From NCBI GenBank assembly GCA_965224205.1, contig CBDCYN010000023.1, positions 186,001 to 250,000 of the forward strand: a stretch of DNA of 64,000 bases. The letters are read 5' to 3'. The stretch comes from CBDCYN01 sp965224205 (GTDB lineage: Bacteria > Planctomycetota > Phycisphaerae > Phycisphaerales > Phycisphaeraceae). Below, in pieces: positions 25,374 to 33,663 of this stretch. Under the pieces are notes generated by a model. It ran no database searches. It was given only the letters and a program-made list of their open reading frames with translations, and was not told the DNA's origin. Positions within the stretch are counted from its first letter, which is position 1. Each line of letters opens with the position of its first letter. A program made the position numbers and the translations under genes.

Positions 25374-26354
25374 AGTGTGATTTCTGGCATGGAGGCCAAG
25401 GTCATGACCTATTCGATGGACTTGCGGCAGCGGGTGGTCGTGGCGGCGGGGTCGGGTGAACCGATCGCTTCGGTGGCAAAGCGGTTTTCCGTGGCGCGGC
25501 CGACGGTGCGCGACTGGCTGGGTCGACATCGACGAGGGGAGTTGTCGCCGGGCGTGCCGGGGCCCAAGGGGCCGGTGAAGCTCACGGCGGCTGATGAGCA
25601 GATCTTGCGTGAGAGGGTCGCGGCCCAGCCGGGGATCACGGCCAAGCAGCTGATGCCTCTGCTGAGCGTGCGGGTGGTCGAATCGACGGTGTGCCGGGCG
25701 TTGAAGCGTCTGGGGCTATCCTTAAAAAGAAGTCGCTGATCGCCGCCGAACAAGAACGTCCGGACGTGGCTCGACGTCGGCGAAGCTTCATGATCGCCCG
25801 GCGGTTCGTGGACCCGGGTTCGTTTGTTTTCCTCGATGAATCCGGGGCCAAGACCAACATGACCCGGCTGTACGGCCGGTCGCCGATCGGCGAGCGCTGC
25901 GTGGATCACACCCCGGACGGCCACTGGAAAACCATGACGATGCTCAGTGCCATCCGGCTCGACGGCGTGAGCCAAGGCGCGACGGTGGTGGTCGACGGTC
26001 CGATGGACGCGGCAACGTTCCTGGCTTATACACAGCAGTTCTTGGCCCCGTCGCTGCGGCCCGGGGATGTCGTGGTGATGGACAATCTCTCGTCGCACAA
26101 AGGCGCGGGGATCCGTGAGGCGATCGAAGCGGCCGGCGCGGACCTTTGGTACTTGCCGCCTTACTCGCCCGACCTCAACCCGATCGAAAAGCTGTGGAGC
26201 AAAGTCAAAGCGTGGCTACGTCGGGTCAGCGCCAAGACGTTCGACGCCTTGAACGACGCCATCGCCGATGCCCTGCGAGCCGTTCACCCCACAGAATGCC
26301 CCAACTACTTTCAAGCCTGTGGCTATGGAGAACATTGATGCCAGATGCTCTAGG
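25374..26354 (+). mobile_element. IS630-family insertion sequence, second type
   Basis: About 981 bp between TA dinucleotides at 25372-25373 and 26355-26356. The ends share TCTGGCAT at the same distance from the TA but are otherwise diverged, so borders are approximate. It splits the pentapeptide-TIR gene. It is not closely related to the element at 19066. Confidence 0.7.
25404..26338 (+). CDS. IS630 transposase, two frames joined by frameshift
   Basis: Frame 1 (25404-25739) encodes the HTH part (MTYSMDLRQRVVVAAGSGEP, SVAKRFSVARPTVRDWLGRH). Frame 2, overlapping at -1 and ending at 26338, encodes the DDE part (FVFLDESGAKTNMTRLYGRS, VVMDNLSSHKGAGI, YSPDLNPIEKLWSKVKAWLR). The CTTAAAAAG run at about 25723-25731 is a likely slippage site, joining ...GLSLKKKSLIAAEQ. 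Motifs for the three acidic residues are all present. Confidence 0.85.
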
Positions 26355-26471
26355 TAGTTCTGCTAGGGCCGGCTCTTCCTCCTCCCGCCACCGATTCCAC
26401 GCCTCCACCCCCTCCCGCCCGCTCTTAAGCAGCTCGATCGCGCGTTTTCGGGTCATCTCAGACATGGCCAC
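26355..26471 (-). pseudogene. pentapeptide-repeat TIR protein, N-terminal part
   Basis: MAMSEMTRKRAIELLKSGRE then GVEAWNRWREEEEPALAELP is the usual front of pentapeptide-repeat proteins (LLK...G...WNxWR before the first repeats). The frame runs into the IS after ...AELPRA. Together with 24333-25373 it forms one gene. I could not restore an uninterrupted frame by simple removal of the IS with one TA, so a few bases may be altered at the junction. Confidence 0.75.
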
Positions 26472-26593
26472 AATGTAACCCCGTCACGCCCGCTGTGCCC
26501 CGCGACGCAGCGGTTTTTCTTGTGCGTCGCGTGTGACCACCGGACCCCGCAGCTGTTAGTAGCGCGACTCGTAAGATCCACAATCCCCCATCT
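26472..26593. other. 5' region of the pentapeptide-TIR gene
   Basis: Contains GCGACGCAGCGGTTTTTCTTGTGCGTCGC (26501-26529, an imperfect GCGACGCA/TGCGTCGC hairpin). No gene. It separates the TIR gene start from the three-box element. Confidence 0.45.
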
Positions 26594-26720
26594 GCGCGCA
26601 CAAAACCGCCGCGCCACCCCCACCATTTTCACGTCTGCTCAAAATAATTTTTGACCCTTGTCCCCGTTGGATTTGAGCGCCCCCGACGACCCCGCGCCCG
26701 TCACGTTTGTGCGCACAAAC
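26594..26720 (-). promoter_or_regulatory. three-box cis-element, copy 2
   Basis: On the minus strand: box 1 from 26720 (here a perfect 16-bp palindrome, GTTTGTGCGCACAAAC), box 2 CAAAAATTATTTTGAG from 26653, box 3 TTTTGTGCGCGC from 26605. Spacings 67 and 48 match copy 1 at 3411-3540. In this orientation the next gene is the pentapeptide-TIR gene; on the other side is the portal gene. Confidence 0.6.
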
Positions 26721-26794
26721 GCGACCAACCGCCCCAGGGTAAGAGCACTGAAAAAAACGACCCAGCCCCGAAACCTTCACCCCGAGACCAGCCC

Positions 26795-28339
26795 ATGAGT
26801 TTCGACTCCCACGATCTAACCGGCACCCCCCTAACCGCCGACCTGCTCGACCACCTCATCGAAGAGCACGAAACCGCCGCGGCCCCCCGGTTCGACCGCC
26901 TCTGGGATTACTACCGCAACGACATGGTCGACAACGAGCTGCCCGGCCGGGTCGCACGCGTCTATCGCCTGGCTCAGGAACAGGGCCTGCCCGCCCGACT
27001 GAGACGAACCAGCGACCCCGGCGGCTCGTTGACCCTCCACGCCCCCACCGCCCGCGAGATCGTGATCGAAAACGACATCGCCTGGCGTGTCCACAGCCTC
27101 GTCGACTTCATGTTCGCCAAGCCCGTGACCATCACCAGCTGCGCCCCCGACCCCGACCGCGCCGCCCTCATCGAGTCCTTCCTGCGACGCGTCATCGACC
27201 GCAACGGCGCCGTCGCGTTCTACCAAGACCTCGCCCTCCTGGGCACCGTCCACGGCCACGTCGACATCCTCCTACGCGTCAACCCCGCCGCCGCCCCCCC
27301 ACCGGCCGGCCCCCCCGAAGCGAACGACGCCCCCCCTAGCCCCGACCCCCACGCCGTCCTCGACGCCGCCGAGCACTTCATCCTCGAAACCGTCGAAGCC
27401 CCCCGCGCCATCCCCGTGCTCAGCCCCGACGACTTCCGCGTCCTCGACGCCTACGTCCTGCACTTCCGCCAAACCCTCAACGAACTGGCCGACACCCCCG
27501 GCTTCCTGGCCCGCGCCCGCGCCACCGTCCTGGGCGGGGCCGCGCCCCTATCCAACCGCGCCACCGTCGAGTGCACCCAGGTCTTCACCGACCGCCACGA
27601 GCTTACCTTCAAAGGCTCCCCCGCCCAGCGCCACCTCGTCGACCAGCAGATCAACCGCCTGGGCCGCATCCCCGTGGTCCACATCCAGAACCTGCCCCAG
27701 CCCTTCTTCTACGAAGGCCTAAGCGAGGTCGAGCCGCTGATCCCCCTCCAAGACGAGCTCAACACCCGCCTCTCCGACCGCGCCAACCGCGTCACCTTCC
27801 AGTCGTTCAAGATGTACCTCGGCAAGGGCATCGAGAAATTCACCGAACGCTGCGTCGGCCCAGGCCAGATGTGGGCCACCGACAACCCCGAAGCCGAGAT
27901 CAAAGAGTTCGGCGGCGACTCCGCCAACCCCTCCGAAGACACCCACATCGCCCAGATCCGTGAAGCCATGGACAAAACCTCCGCCGTCACCCCCCTGGCC
28001 GCCGGCCTGCTCTCGGGCCGCGTGGGCAACCTCACCAGCGAAAACGCCCTGCGCATCACCCTCATGGGCCTGCTATCACGCACCGAAAAGAAACGCGTCA
28101 CCTACGGCGCCGGCATCGCCAAGCTCTGCGAGCTCATCCTCCACGCCGCCGACGTCTACGGCACCCTCCCCAACAAGCCCCACGAACGCACCGTCCGCCT
28201 CGACTGGCCCAGCCCACTGCCCGAAAACCAGGGCCAACGCCTCCGCGAAGCCAAGATGAAAATCGACCTCGGCGTCCCCCAAGACCGCGTCCTGACCGAA
28301 CTCGGCTACGGCGACTGCCTCCCCGAACTAACCGCTTAA
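26795..28339 (+). CDS. phage portal protein (SPP1 gp6-like)
   Basis: 514 aa from the ATG at 26795; an in-frame start at 26651 would add a non-conserved tail over the cis-element. Portal hallmarks: AWRVHSLVDFMFAKPVTITS, a stem/clip region with IPVVHIQNLPQPFFYEGLSE, PLIPLQDELNTRLSDRANRV, and near the C-terminus PSEDTHIAQIREAMDKTSAV then LTSENALRITLMGLLSRTEK. Portal dodecamers form the DNA gate of tailed-phage heads. No terminase gene lies upstream, where it is usually found. The coding strand is strongly C-rich. Confidence 0.85.
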   Translation: MSFDSHDLTGTPLTADLLDHLIEEHETAAAPRFDRLWDYYRNDMVDNELPGRVARVYRLAQEQGLPARLRRTSDPGGSLTLHAPTAREIVIENDIAWRVHSLVDFMFAKPVTITSCAPDPDRAALIESFLRRVIDRNGAVAFYQDLALLGTVHGHVDILLRVNPAAAPPPAGPPEANDAPPSPDPHAVLDAAEHFILETVEAPRAIPVLSPDDFRVLDAYVLHFRQTLNELADTPGFLARARATVLGGAAPLSNRATVECTQVFTDRHELTFKGSPAQRHLVDQQINRLGRIPVVHIQNLPQPFFYEGLSEVEPLIPLQDELNTRLSDRANRVTFQSFKMYLGKGIEKFTERCVGPGQMWATDNPEAEIKEFGGDSANPSEDTHIAQIREAMDKTSAVTPLAAGLLSGRVGNLTSENALRITLMGLLSRTEKKRVTYGAGIAKLCELILHAADVYGTLPNKPHERTVRLDWPSPLPENQGQRLREAKMKIDLGVPQDRVLTELGYGDCLPELTA

Positions 28340-28377
28340 CCCCCACCCCGCCAACACCAACCCAAACGGGAACCCCC

Positions 28378-29007
28378 ATGACCACTCAACCCAAAACCCA
28401 GCAAACCCCCGAAACCTCGACCGACCCCAACGCCCCCACACCCCCCGCAGCGGCGGGCCACCCCGACCCCAGCAATCCCCACACCACCCCCAACAGCCAT
28501 CCCCGCCCCGATACCCCCCCACGACCCACCGACCCCAACGCCCACACAGCCCCCCAACGCCTCGTGCCCGTCACCGAAGCCATCCGCTACCGCAAACGCG
28601 CCCAAGCCGCTGAGAACGAACTCGACGCGATCAAGGGCCAACTCCAAGACACCTCCGTCGAGCTCGAGCAAGCCCGCCAAACCGTCTCGGCCCTCGACCG
28701 CCGACAGAAGATCGACCGACTCCTGGCCGATTCCGACGCCGTCGACCTCGAGGTCGCCCGCATGCTCACCGAAGCCGCCGTCGAGATGATGGACGAACCC
28801 GACGTCAAGATCGCCATCGAAGACCTCAAACGCCACAAGCCCTACCTCTTCCGCAACAAGCCCCAGCCCCTGTCGCCCGCCTCCCCCATGGCCCCCCGCA
28901 CCCGCGACCCCCTCAACCGCACCACCACCCACGCGGCCCAGGTGGCCGCCACCACCGGCGACCGCCGCGACCTGCTGCGGTACCTACGCCTCCGAAGAGG
29001 CAAGTAA
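28378..29007 (+). CDS. scaffold-like phage protein
   Basis: 209 aa, between portal and capsid genes, the usual scaffold position. The N-terminal third is Pro/Thr-rich and disordered. The middle is a coiled coil (YRKRAQAAENELDAIKGQLQ then DTSVELEQARQTVSALDRRQ). The C-terminus is basic. This is how small phage scaffolding proteins look. No protease motif seen. Confidence 0.7.
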   Translation: MTTQPKTQQTPETSTDPNAPTPPAAAGHPDPSNPHTTPNSHPRPDTPPRPTDPNAHTAPQRLVPVTEAIRYRKRAQAAENELDAIKGQLQDTSVELEQARQTVSALDRRQKIDRLLADSDAVDLEVARMLTEAAVEMMDEPDVKIAIEDLKRHKPYLFRNKPQPLSPASPMAPRTRDPLNRTTTHAAQVAATTGDRRDLLRYLRLRRGK

Positions 29008-29109
29008 CCCCACCCCACGAGCTGCGGGCCGGCTCGCCCCCAGCCAGACCGCCCCGACCCCGCTGAGATGAACCCCTAACCAACCCCCCTCACCCCGAGG
29101 AGACCCACC

Positions 29110-30285
29110 ATGCCCTTTACCGGAAAAGCCACCTTCTCCGCCGGCCCCGCCCTCCCGGAGATCGCCGAAGACGTCTCCGACATCATCGGCCTCGTGAGCC
29201 CCTTCGAGACCCCACTGCTCGACCACCTCGGCGACCCCCACCGCGCCGCCACCGCCACCGTCCACCAGTGGCTCGAAGACACCCTCCTGCCCAACGCCGA
29301 CACCATCGACGACCAGTCCATCACCAACCCCACCTCCGAAACCGCCTTCACCGTCGAAAACGCCGCACGCTTCCAGACCGGCGACCAGATCAAAGTCGAC
29401 GGCTCCCAAGAAGTCATGCTCGTCGAGTCCGTCAACACCGGCTCCAACGAGCTGACCGTCACCCGCGGATACGGCGGCACCACCCCCGAAGCCCTCGCCG
29501 ACAACCAGATCATCAACATCCTCGGCAACGCCGCCCTCGAAGGCGACGACCGACCCGCCACCCGCTTCACCAACCGAACCCGGATGACCAACTACACCCA
29601 GATCTTCACCGCCTCGGTCGAGGTCTCCGGCTCCCAGCTAGCCACCCGCCAGATCGCCCTGGCCGACGAGCTCGACTACCAGAAACAAGAACGCCTCCGC
29701 GAGCTGATCCGCGACCTCGAAAACTCCGTGATCAACGGCGTCGCCTCCGACTCCTCGCCCGAAGGCTCGGCCACCGTCCGCCGATCCCTCAAGGGCATCA
29801 TCCCCTCGATCACCACCAACGCCTTCGTCAACGGCGCCGCCGGATTCCCCTCCGGCTCCGGCGCCGGCAGCGACACCCTCACCGAAGAGCAGATCAACGT
29901 CGCCCTGCGCACCATCTGGGAGCAGTCCTCGGGCGCCATCGACACCATCGTCGTCAACGGCTTCCAGAAACGGCAGATCAACTCCTTCATCACCTCCAGC
30001 CGTCAGTACGGCCCACGCGACGAAAACTTCCGCGACCTCGTAAGCGTCTACGAAAGCGACTTCGGCGTCTGCCGCGTCGTCATGAGCCGCTGGGTCCCCG
30101 CCGATACCGTCCTGCTCGTCGATTCCACCCGCGTCGACGTCCTGCCCCTCGTGGGCCGAAGCTTCCACTTCAAACGCATCGCCCCCGTCGGCGATGCCGA
30201 AGTCGGCCAGGTCATCGGCGAGTACACCCTCGAGTTCCGCAACGAAAACGCCCACGGCCTGATCCGCGGCCTGGCCACCACCTAA
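29110..30285 (+). CDS. major capsid protein, SU10/DUF5309 type
   Basis: 391 aa with GAGGAGA before the ATG. HK97-fold family found in SU10-like podoviruses: SPFETPLLDHLGD, RGYGGTTPEALADNQIINIL, RTRMTNYTQIFTASVEVSGS, ELRELIRDLENSVINGVA-like helix (RLRELIRDLENSVINGV), SLKGIIPSI, GFQKRQINSFITSSRQYG and VSVYESDFGVCRVVMSRWVP. Complete length, no break. Together with portal and scaffold it defines a head module. Confidence 0.88.
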   Translation: MPFTGKATFSAGPALPEIAEDVSDIIGLVSPFETPLLDHLGDPHRAATATVHQWLEDTLLPNADTIDDQSITNPTSETAFTVENAARFQTGDQIKVDGSQEVMLVESVNTGSNELTVTRGYGGTTPEALADNQIINILGNAALEGDDRPATRFTNRTRMTNYTQIFTASVEVSGSQLATRQIALADELDYQKQERLRELIRDLENSVINGVASDSSPEGSATVRRSLKGIIPSITTNAFVNGAAGFPSGSGAGSDTLTEEQINVALRTIWEQSSGAIDTIVVNGFQKRQINSFITSSRQYGPRDENFRDLVSVYESDFGVCRVVMSRWVPADTVLLVDSTRVDVLPLVGRSFHFKRIAPVGDAEVGQVIGEYTLEFRNENAHGLIRGLATT

Positions 30286-30456
30286 CCCCTCTCGCCCCTC
30301 CTTTCCACGGGTCGGCTCCCGACCCCGGTGACCCACGGCCGCGGCACCCAGCCCCACCTCCCGCCTCTCCGCGGCCCACCGCGACCCGCCGGCCCAACCG
30401 CCGGCGAGTCGTTTCAACAAAACGAATCGCACGCCACACAGTGAATGAACACAATT

Positions 30457-30491
30457 GAACGAACGAACGAACGAACGAACGAATGAATGAA
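30457..30491. repeat. GAAC/GAAT tetranucleotide microsatellite
   Basis: Six GAAC units followed by two GAAT units in non-coding DNA. Likely length-variable. Confidence 0.85.
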
Positions 30492-30504
30492 ACGGAGTAA
30501 ATAC

Positions 30505-30613
30505 AGAGTTTTCGAAGTTCGTGTAGAGCTCCTCAGCGAGCCGCGACCGTGAGGGAGCGGGTTCTTTCGACAAACCACCATACATACCAGGCTCTACACC
30601 AAACGAGAAAACG
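30505..30613. mobile_element. shared-core miniature element (GTGTAGAGC family)
   Basis: Ends AGAGTTTTCGAAGTTCGTGT and, inverted, GCGTTTTCTCGTTTGGTGTA, each followed by AGAGC. The core GAGCCGCGACCGTGAGGGAG then CGGGTTCTT is inside. Same family as 949 and 36374. Confidence 0.75.
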
Positions 30614-30733
30614 CCGTAAAAAGGATGGAATGAAATAAAACGGACGGATGGAAACGCACGGATCCCAACCCGTCCGCCCCGTGCACCCCACGACCCCCCG
30701 CTGCCCCCCATCGCGCCCCCAAAGGACACCCCC

Positions 30734-31387
30734 ATGAACTTCTCCACCGACCGCGACCTGCTGCTGATCGACCCTCACGTTTTCCGCGACGTGCCGATGA
30801 TGAGCCAGCAACGGCTCAAAGTCACCGACGCCTCCCTCACCGCCACCACCCTCACCAGCCCCACCGCTGACTTCCAAGCCGCCCAGATCGATACCGGCTG
30901 CGTCGTCCTCCTCCAAGACACCGACACCCCCGTCGAAGTCGTCGCCACCACCAACGCCACCACCCTCGAGGTCTCCCTGCCCCGCCAAGACCCCAACGCC
31001 GCCGCGATCCCCCCTTCGCTTTCCACCCCCTCCACCGACCTCACCGTCGTCGCCCGCACCTTCGCCCCCCAAGCCGCCGTCGTCCACGCCATGCTCCTGC
31101 GCCTCGCCGGCATCGATGAAGACGACAACCCCCAAGAACTCACCGCCGACGCGATCGTCTCCCGGTCCGTCATGGCCCACCTCGAAGCCCTCGGCACCCT
31201 CGAGCTCGTCTACGCCGCCGCCGCCACCATCAACGGCGAGAACAAACAGGTCGCCGCCAAAGCCGAGCGCTTCCGCCAGCGGTTCAACCAAGCCGTCCGC
31301 GAAGCCGCCATCCTCGTCGACCTCAACGGCGACGGCCTCGCCGACGACCAACGCCGTTTCGGCATCATCAACCTCCAACGCGTCTAA
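30734..31387 (+). CDS. virion structural protein, possible connector
   Basis: 217 aa, AAGGA before the ATG. Starts LLLIDPHVFRDVPMMSQQRL with a beta-rich N-terminal part, then a helical C-terminal part ending VREAAILVDLNGDGLADDQR (a calcium-loop-like DxNxDGxxD) and RRFGIINLQRV. Position directly after the capsid gene suggests a head-tail connector or adaptor. I do not recognise the family; it is called structural from context. Confidence 0.6.
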   Translation: MNFSTDRDLLLIDPHVFRDVPMMSQQRLKVTDASLTATTLTSPTADFQAAQIDTGCVVLLQDTDTPVEVVATTNATTLEVSLPRQDPNAAAIPPSLSTPSTDLTVVARTFAPQAAVVHAMLLRLAGIDEDDNPQELTADAIVSRSVMAHLEALGTLELVYAAAATINGENKQVAAKAERFRQRFNQAVREAAILVDLNGDGLADDQRRFGIINLQRV

Positions 31388-31388
31388 C

Positions 31389-31475
31389 AAGCTGTTTCCA
31401 AAACCATCGACGGGTGCCACTGGCCGCTGGTCAGCCAGTGCGGAATCCAACGGGATACAGATTTTGAAATAGCTT
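31389..31475. mobile_element. 87-bp inverted-repeat element, copy 2
   Basis: Same length and layout as 13376-13462, with imperfect ends (AAGCTGTTTCCAAAA and TTTTGAAATAGCTT). The inner hairpin CCACTGGC...GCCAGTG is more complete here. It begins two bases after the stop codon of the preceding gene. Confidence 0.8.
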
Positions 31476-31518
31476 GTAAACCACAAACCCCCCACCCCCC
31501 AACACCCCAGAACCCGCC

Positions 31519-32424
31519 ATGCCCGAACGCTACCCCGACGACGCCACCCTACTGGCCCTGGCCCAAGACCCCACCACCGGGGTCGAGTACATCCCCACCG
31601 GCCGCAGCCCCTACTTCCTCGAGTTCCGCCGCCTCGTCCAGCGAACCCTCCTCGCCGCCCAACGCGCCAACGACCTGCGCGTCTATCAAGACGCCAACCT
31701 CACCGTCGGCGTCCGCCCCGGCCGCTGCGTGATCAACAACACCCCCATCGCCTTCGCCGGCGCCTCCTCCCTGCCCGTCGCCGCCAACAACACCTCTTAC
31801 CTCTGGCTCGACTCCACCGGCGCCGTGCAATCCGCCACCACCGCCCTGCCCGCCGACCGCACCACCTTCGTGCCCCTCGCCTGCGTCACCGCCGCCACCG
31901 CCACCATCACCGCCATCACCGACCTGCGCAGTGAAGCGTTCCTCCACGCCCCCAGCCTCTCCGCCCTAGGCGTCACCGCCACCGCGTCAGCGATCAACCA
32001 AGCCGTCGTCAACGGCCTCGGGTCCGCGTTCCCCTCATCCACCCACCCAGGCCCCCTGACCGCCTCCGTCACCGGCCAACTCATCGCCGCCGCCCCCCTC
32101 AACGCCACCGTCACCGCCGTGTCCCTATCCCTGGGCACGAACACCGTCTCGACCACCCCCACCGACGGCGTCTCGGCCACAGTCAAGGTCAACGGCGCCC
32201 CCGTCACCACCACCGACCCCGCCATCACCGCCGCCGCCGGCACCGGCTTCCGCTCCACCGCCCAGGGCCACGGCACCACCGCGGTCATCCAAACCGACGG
32301 CACCCAGAACCTCCAACCAGGCGACTTGCTGACCGTCGACCTCACCCCCACCGCCGCTGGCACCGTCTCGACCCAACCCGCCGACATCGTCGTCACCGTC
32401 CGCATCGACCTCGACCCCCCCTAA
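31519..32424 (+). CDS. fibre/baseplate-like virion protein, paralogue 1
   Basis: 301 aa. N-terminal part: GVEYIPTGRSPYFLEFRRLV, VRPGRCVINNTPIAFAG, a beta-strand stretch NTSYLWLDSTGAVQSATTAL and DLRSEAF. This layout (a 'value/unit' beta domain ending in DLRxE) is common in phage fibre or baseplate accessory proteins. The C-terminal Thr/Ala-rich beta repeats look adhesive. It is related to the protein at 33664-34518. Confidence 0.6.
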   Translation: MPERYPDDATLLALAQDPTTGVEYIPTGRSPYFLEFRRLVQRTLLAAQRANDLRVYQDANLTVGVRPGRCVINNTPIAFAGASSLPVAANNTSYLWLDSTGAVQSATTALPADRTTFVPLACVTAATATITAITDLRSEAFLHAPSLSALGVTATASAINQAVVNGLGSAFPSSTHPGPLTASVTGQLIAAAPLNATVTAVSLSLGTNTVSTTPTDGVSATVKVNGAPVTTTDPAITAAAGTGFRSTAQGHGTTAVIQTDGTQNLQPGDLLTVDLTPTAAGTVSTQPADIVVTVRIDLDPP

Positions 32425-32444
32425 CCCCAACACCCAACCCCACC

Positions 32445-32813
32445 ATGAGCGCATTCGATAACCAAAACCTCTTCCGTTCCGGGCCCCACGCCTTCCAGGT
32501 CGGCGGCATGTCCCTGCGGCACGTCCTGCACAACACCCCCGGCGGCCAGGGCGTGCGCCTCAGCGACCAGGGCCGCCACGGCCGATCGATCACCCAGTTC
32601 GGCGACCTCATCGGCGACGACCCCGCCGCCCTCCAGACCCAGATCGAAGCGATCGAAGCCAAGCTCGACGGCCGCACCCACCTGCTGATCGACGACGTCG
32701 ACCGCCGCTGGGAACACGTCGTCATGCTCTCCTTCGAGCCCGAATCCATGCGCCGCGTCGGCTCCCGGTGGCGCATGCCCTACCAGGTGACCTACCTCCA
32801 GCTCAAACCGTAA
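32445..32813 (+). CDS. small phage tail-like protein
   Basis: 122 aa. Pattern: GRSITQFGDLIGDDPAALQT, AKLDGRTHLLIDDVDRRWEH, and a closing RRVGSRWRMPYQVTYLQLKP. This is how short minor tail or stopper proteins look, but I cannot name the family. Compact gene order argues for a structural role. Confidence 0.5.
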   Translation: MSAFDNQNLFRSGPHAFQVGGMSLRHVLHNTPGGQGVRLSDQGRHGRSITQFGDLIGDDPAALQTQIEAIEAKLDGRTHLLIDDVDRRWEHVVMLSFEPESMRRVGSRWRMPYQVTYLQLKP

Positions 32814-32903
32814 CCGCCGCCCATTCCCCACCGAGCCTACCGATTCAAATCCGTATGCCCCGGGCTGCGAAACCCGCACACCCCACACCCAACCCCAATA
32901 CCC

Positions 32904-33629
32904 ATGTCCCCCGCCACCCAAGACGTGTTTGAAAACGTGATCGCCCGACCCGTCGCCACCCGCCACGGCCACCACCCCTGCCTCGTGCACCTGTGGTGGT
33001 CCGCCCCCGATCAAGGCCCCCGCCTCGTGCAGGTCTACGTCAACGACCAGCTCACCGACGTGACCACCGACCCCACCCAACGCCAGCTGTGGCTGATGAT
33101 CGACCGCACCCGCCCCCAGCGCATCGAGCTGCTCGCCGTCCCCGCCCTCGACCCCGACGCCGCCTGGCGACCCCAACCCGAATCCTTAACCCACTGGGAC
33201 CCCCCCGTCACCGATCACGCCACCCTCACCGTTATCCGTGACGAGCGCCTGCCCGTCGACACCCGGTTACAGGTCCACGTCGACGGCCAACCCACCGACC
33301 GCGGCCCCATGTGGCCCGCCTCGCAACACCGCGGCGGGTTCGGCGCCCTGCTGGGCCTCGGCGAGTTCGGCCGTGACGCCGTCACCGGCCCCGGCCTGGG
33401 CCTAGGCCAGCTAGGCATGGGCCCCCTGGGCTCCGAAGGCACCGCCTGGCGATGGCGACGCGACGACCTAACACCCGGCTCCCACGACCTGACCGTCACC
33501 GCCACCGACCACCGCGGCCGCACCGTCGCCCAACCCCTCACCGCCGCCGACACCGGCATCGACGCCCTGCCCCCCGCCGCCGAAACCTTCACCATCGACA
33601 CCGCCTTCACCCTCGCCTGGACCGCCTAG
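32904..33629 (+). CDS. virion-module protein of unknown fold
   Basis: 241 aa. Two beta-rich halves (CLVHLWWSAPDQGPRLVQVY, then TPGSHDLTVTATDHRGRTVA) around a Gly/Leu-rich linker (LLGLGEFGRDAVTGPGLGLG). The second half resembles an Ig-like or CARDB-type beta-sandwich. No family recognised. Confidence 0.5.
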   Translation: MSPATQDVFENVIARPVATRHGHHPCLVHLWWSAPDQGPRLVQVYVNDQLTDVTTDPTQRQLWLMIDRTRPQRIELLAVPALDPDAAWRPQPESLTHWDPPVTDHATLTVIRDERLPVDTRLQVHVDGQPTDRGPMWPASQHRGGFGALLGLGEFGRDAVTGPGLGLGQLGMGPLGSEGTAWRWRRDDLTPGSHDLTVTATDHRGRTVAQPLTAADTGIDALPPAAETFTIDTAFTLAWTA

Positions 33630-33663
33630 GGTCTTGGACACCCCCACACCCGCGAGCCCACCC

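Larger units (their letters stand above)
30286..30733. other. intergenic region with microsatellite and miniature element
   Basis: Interrupts the virion operon. Holds a (GAAC)n run at 30457-30491 and a shared-core miniature element at 30505-30613. ORFs on the minus strand here are translations of repeats. Confidence 0.6.

Noticed and set aside
25374..26354. In-frame restoration of the pentapeptide-TIR gene by exact IS excision
   Set aside because: With either TA chosen as target the two parts fall in different frames, so I claim only that they were one gene.
26651..26794. Longer N-terminus for the portal protein
   Set aside because: The extension overlaps the three-box element and has the composition of intergenic DNA; the ATG at 26795 begins the conserved part.
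29638..31495. Long minus-strand ORFs opposite the capsid and connector genes
   Set aside because: They are shadows of strongly biased plus-strand genes and run through the microsatellite and the repeat at 30505-30613.
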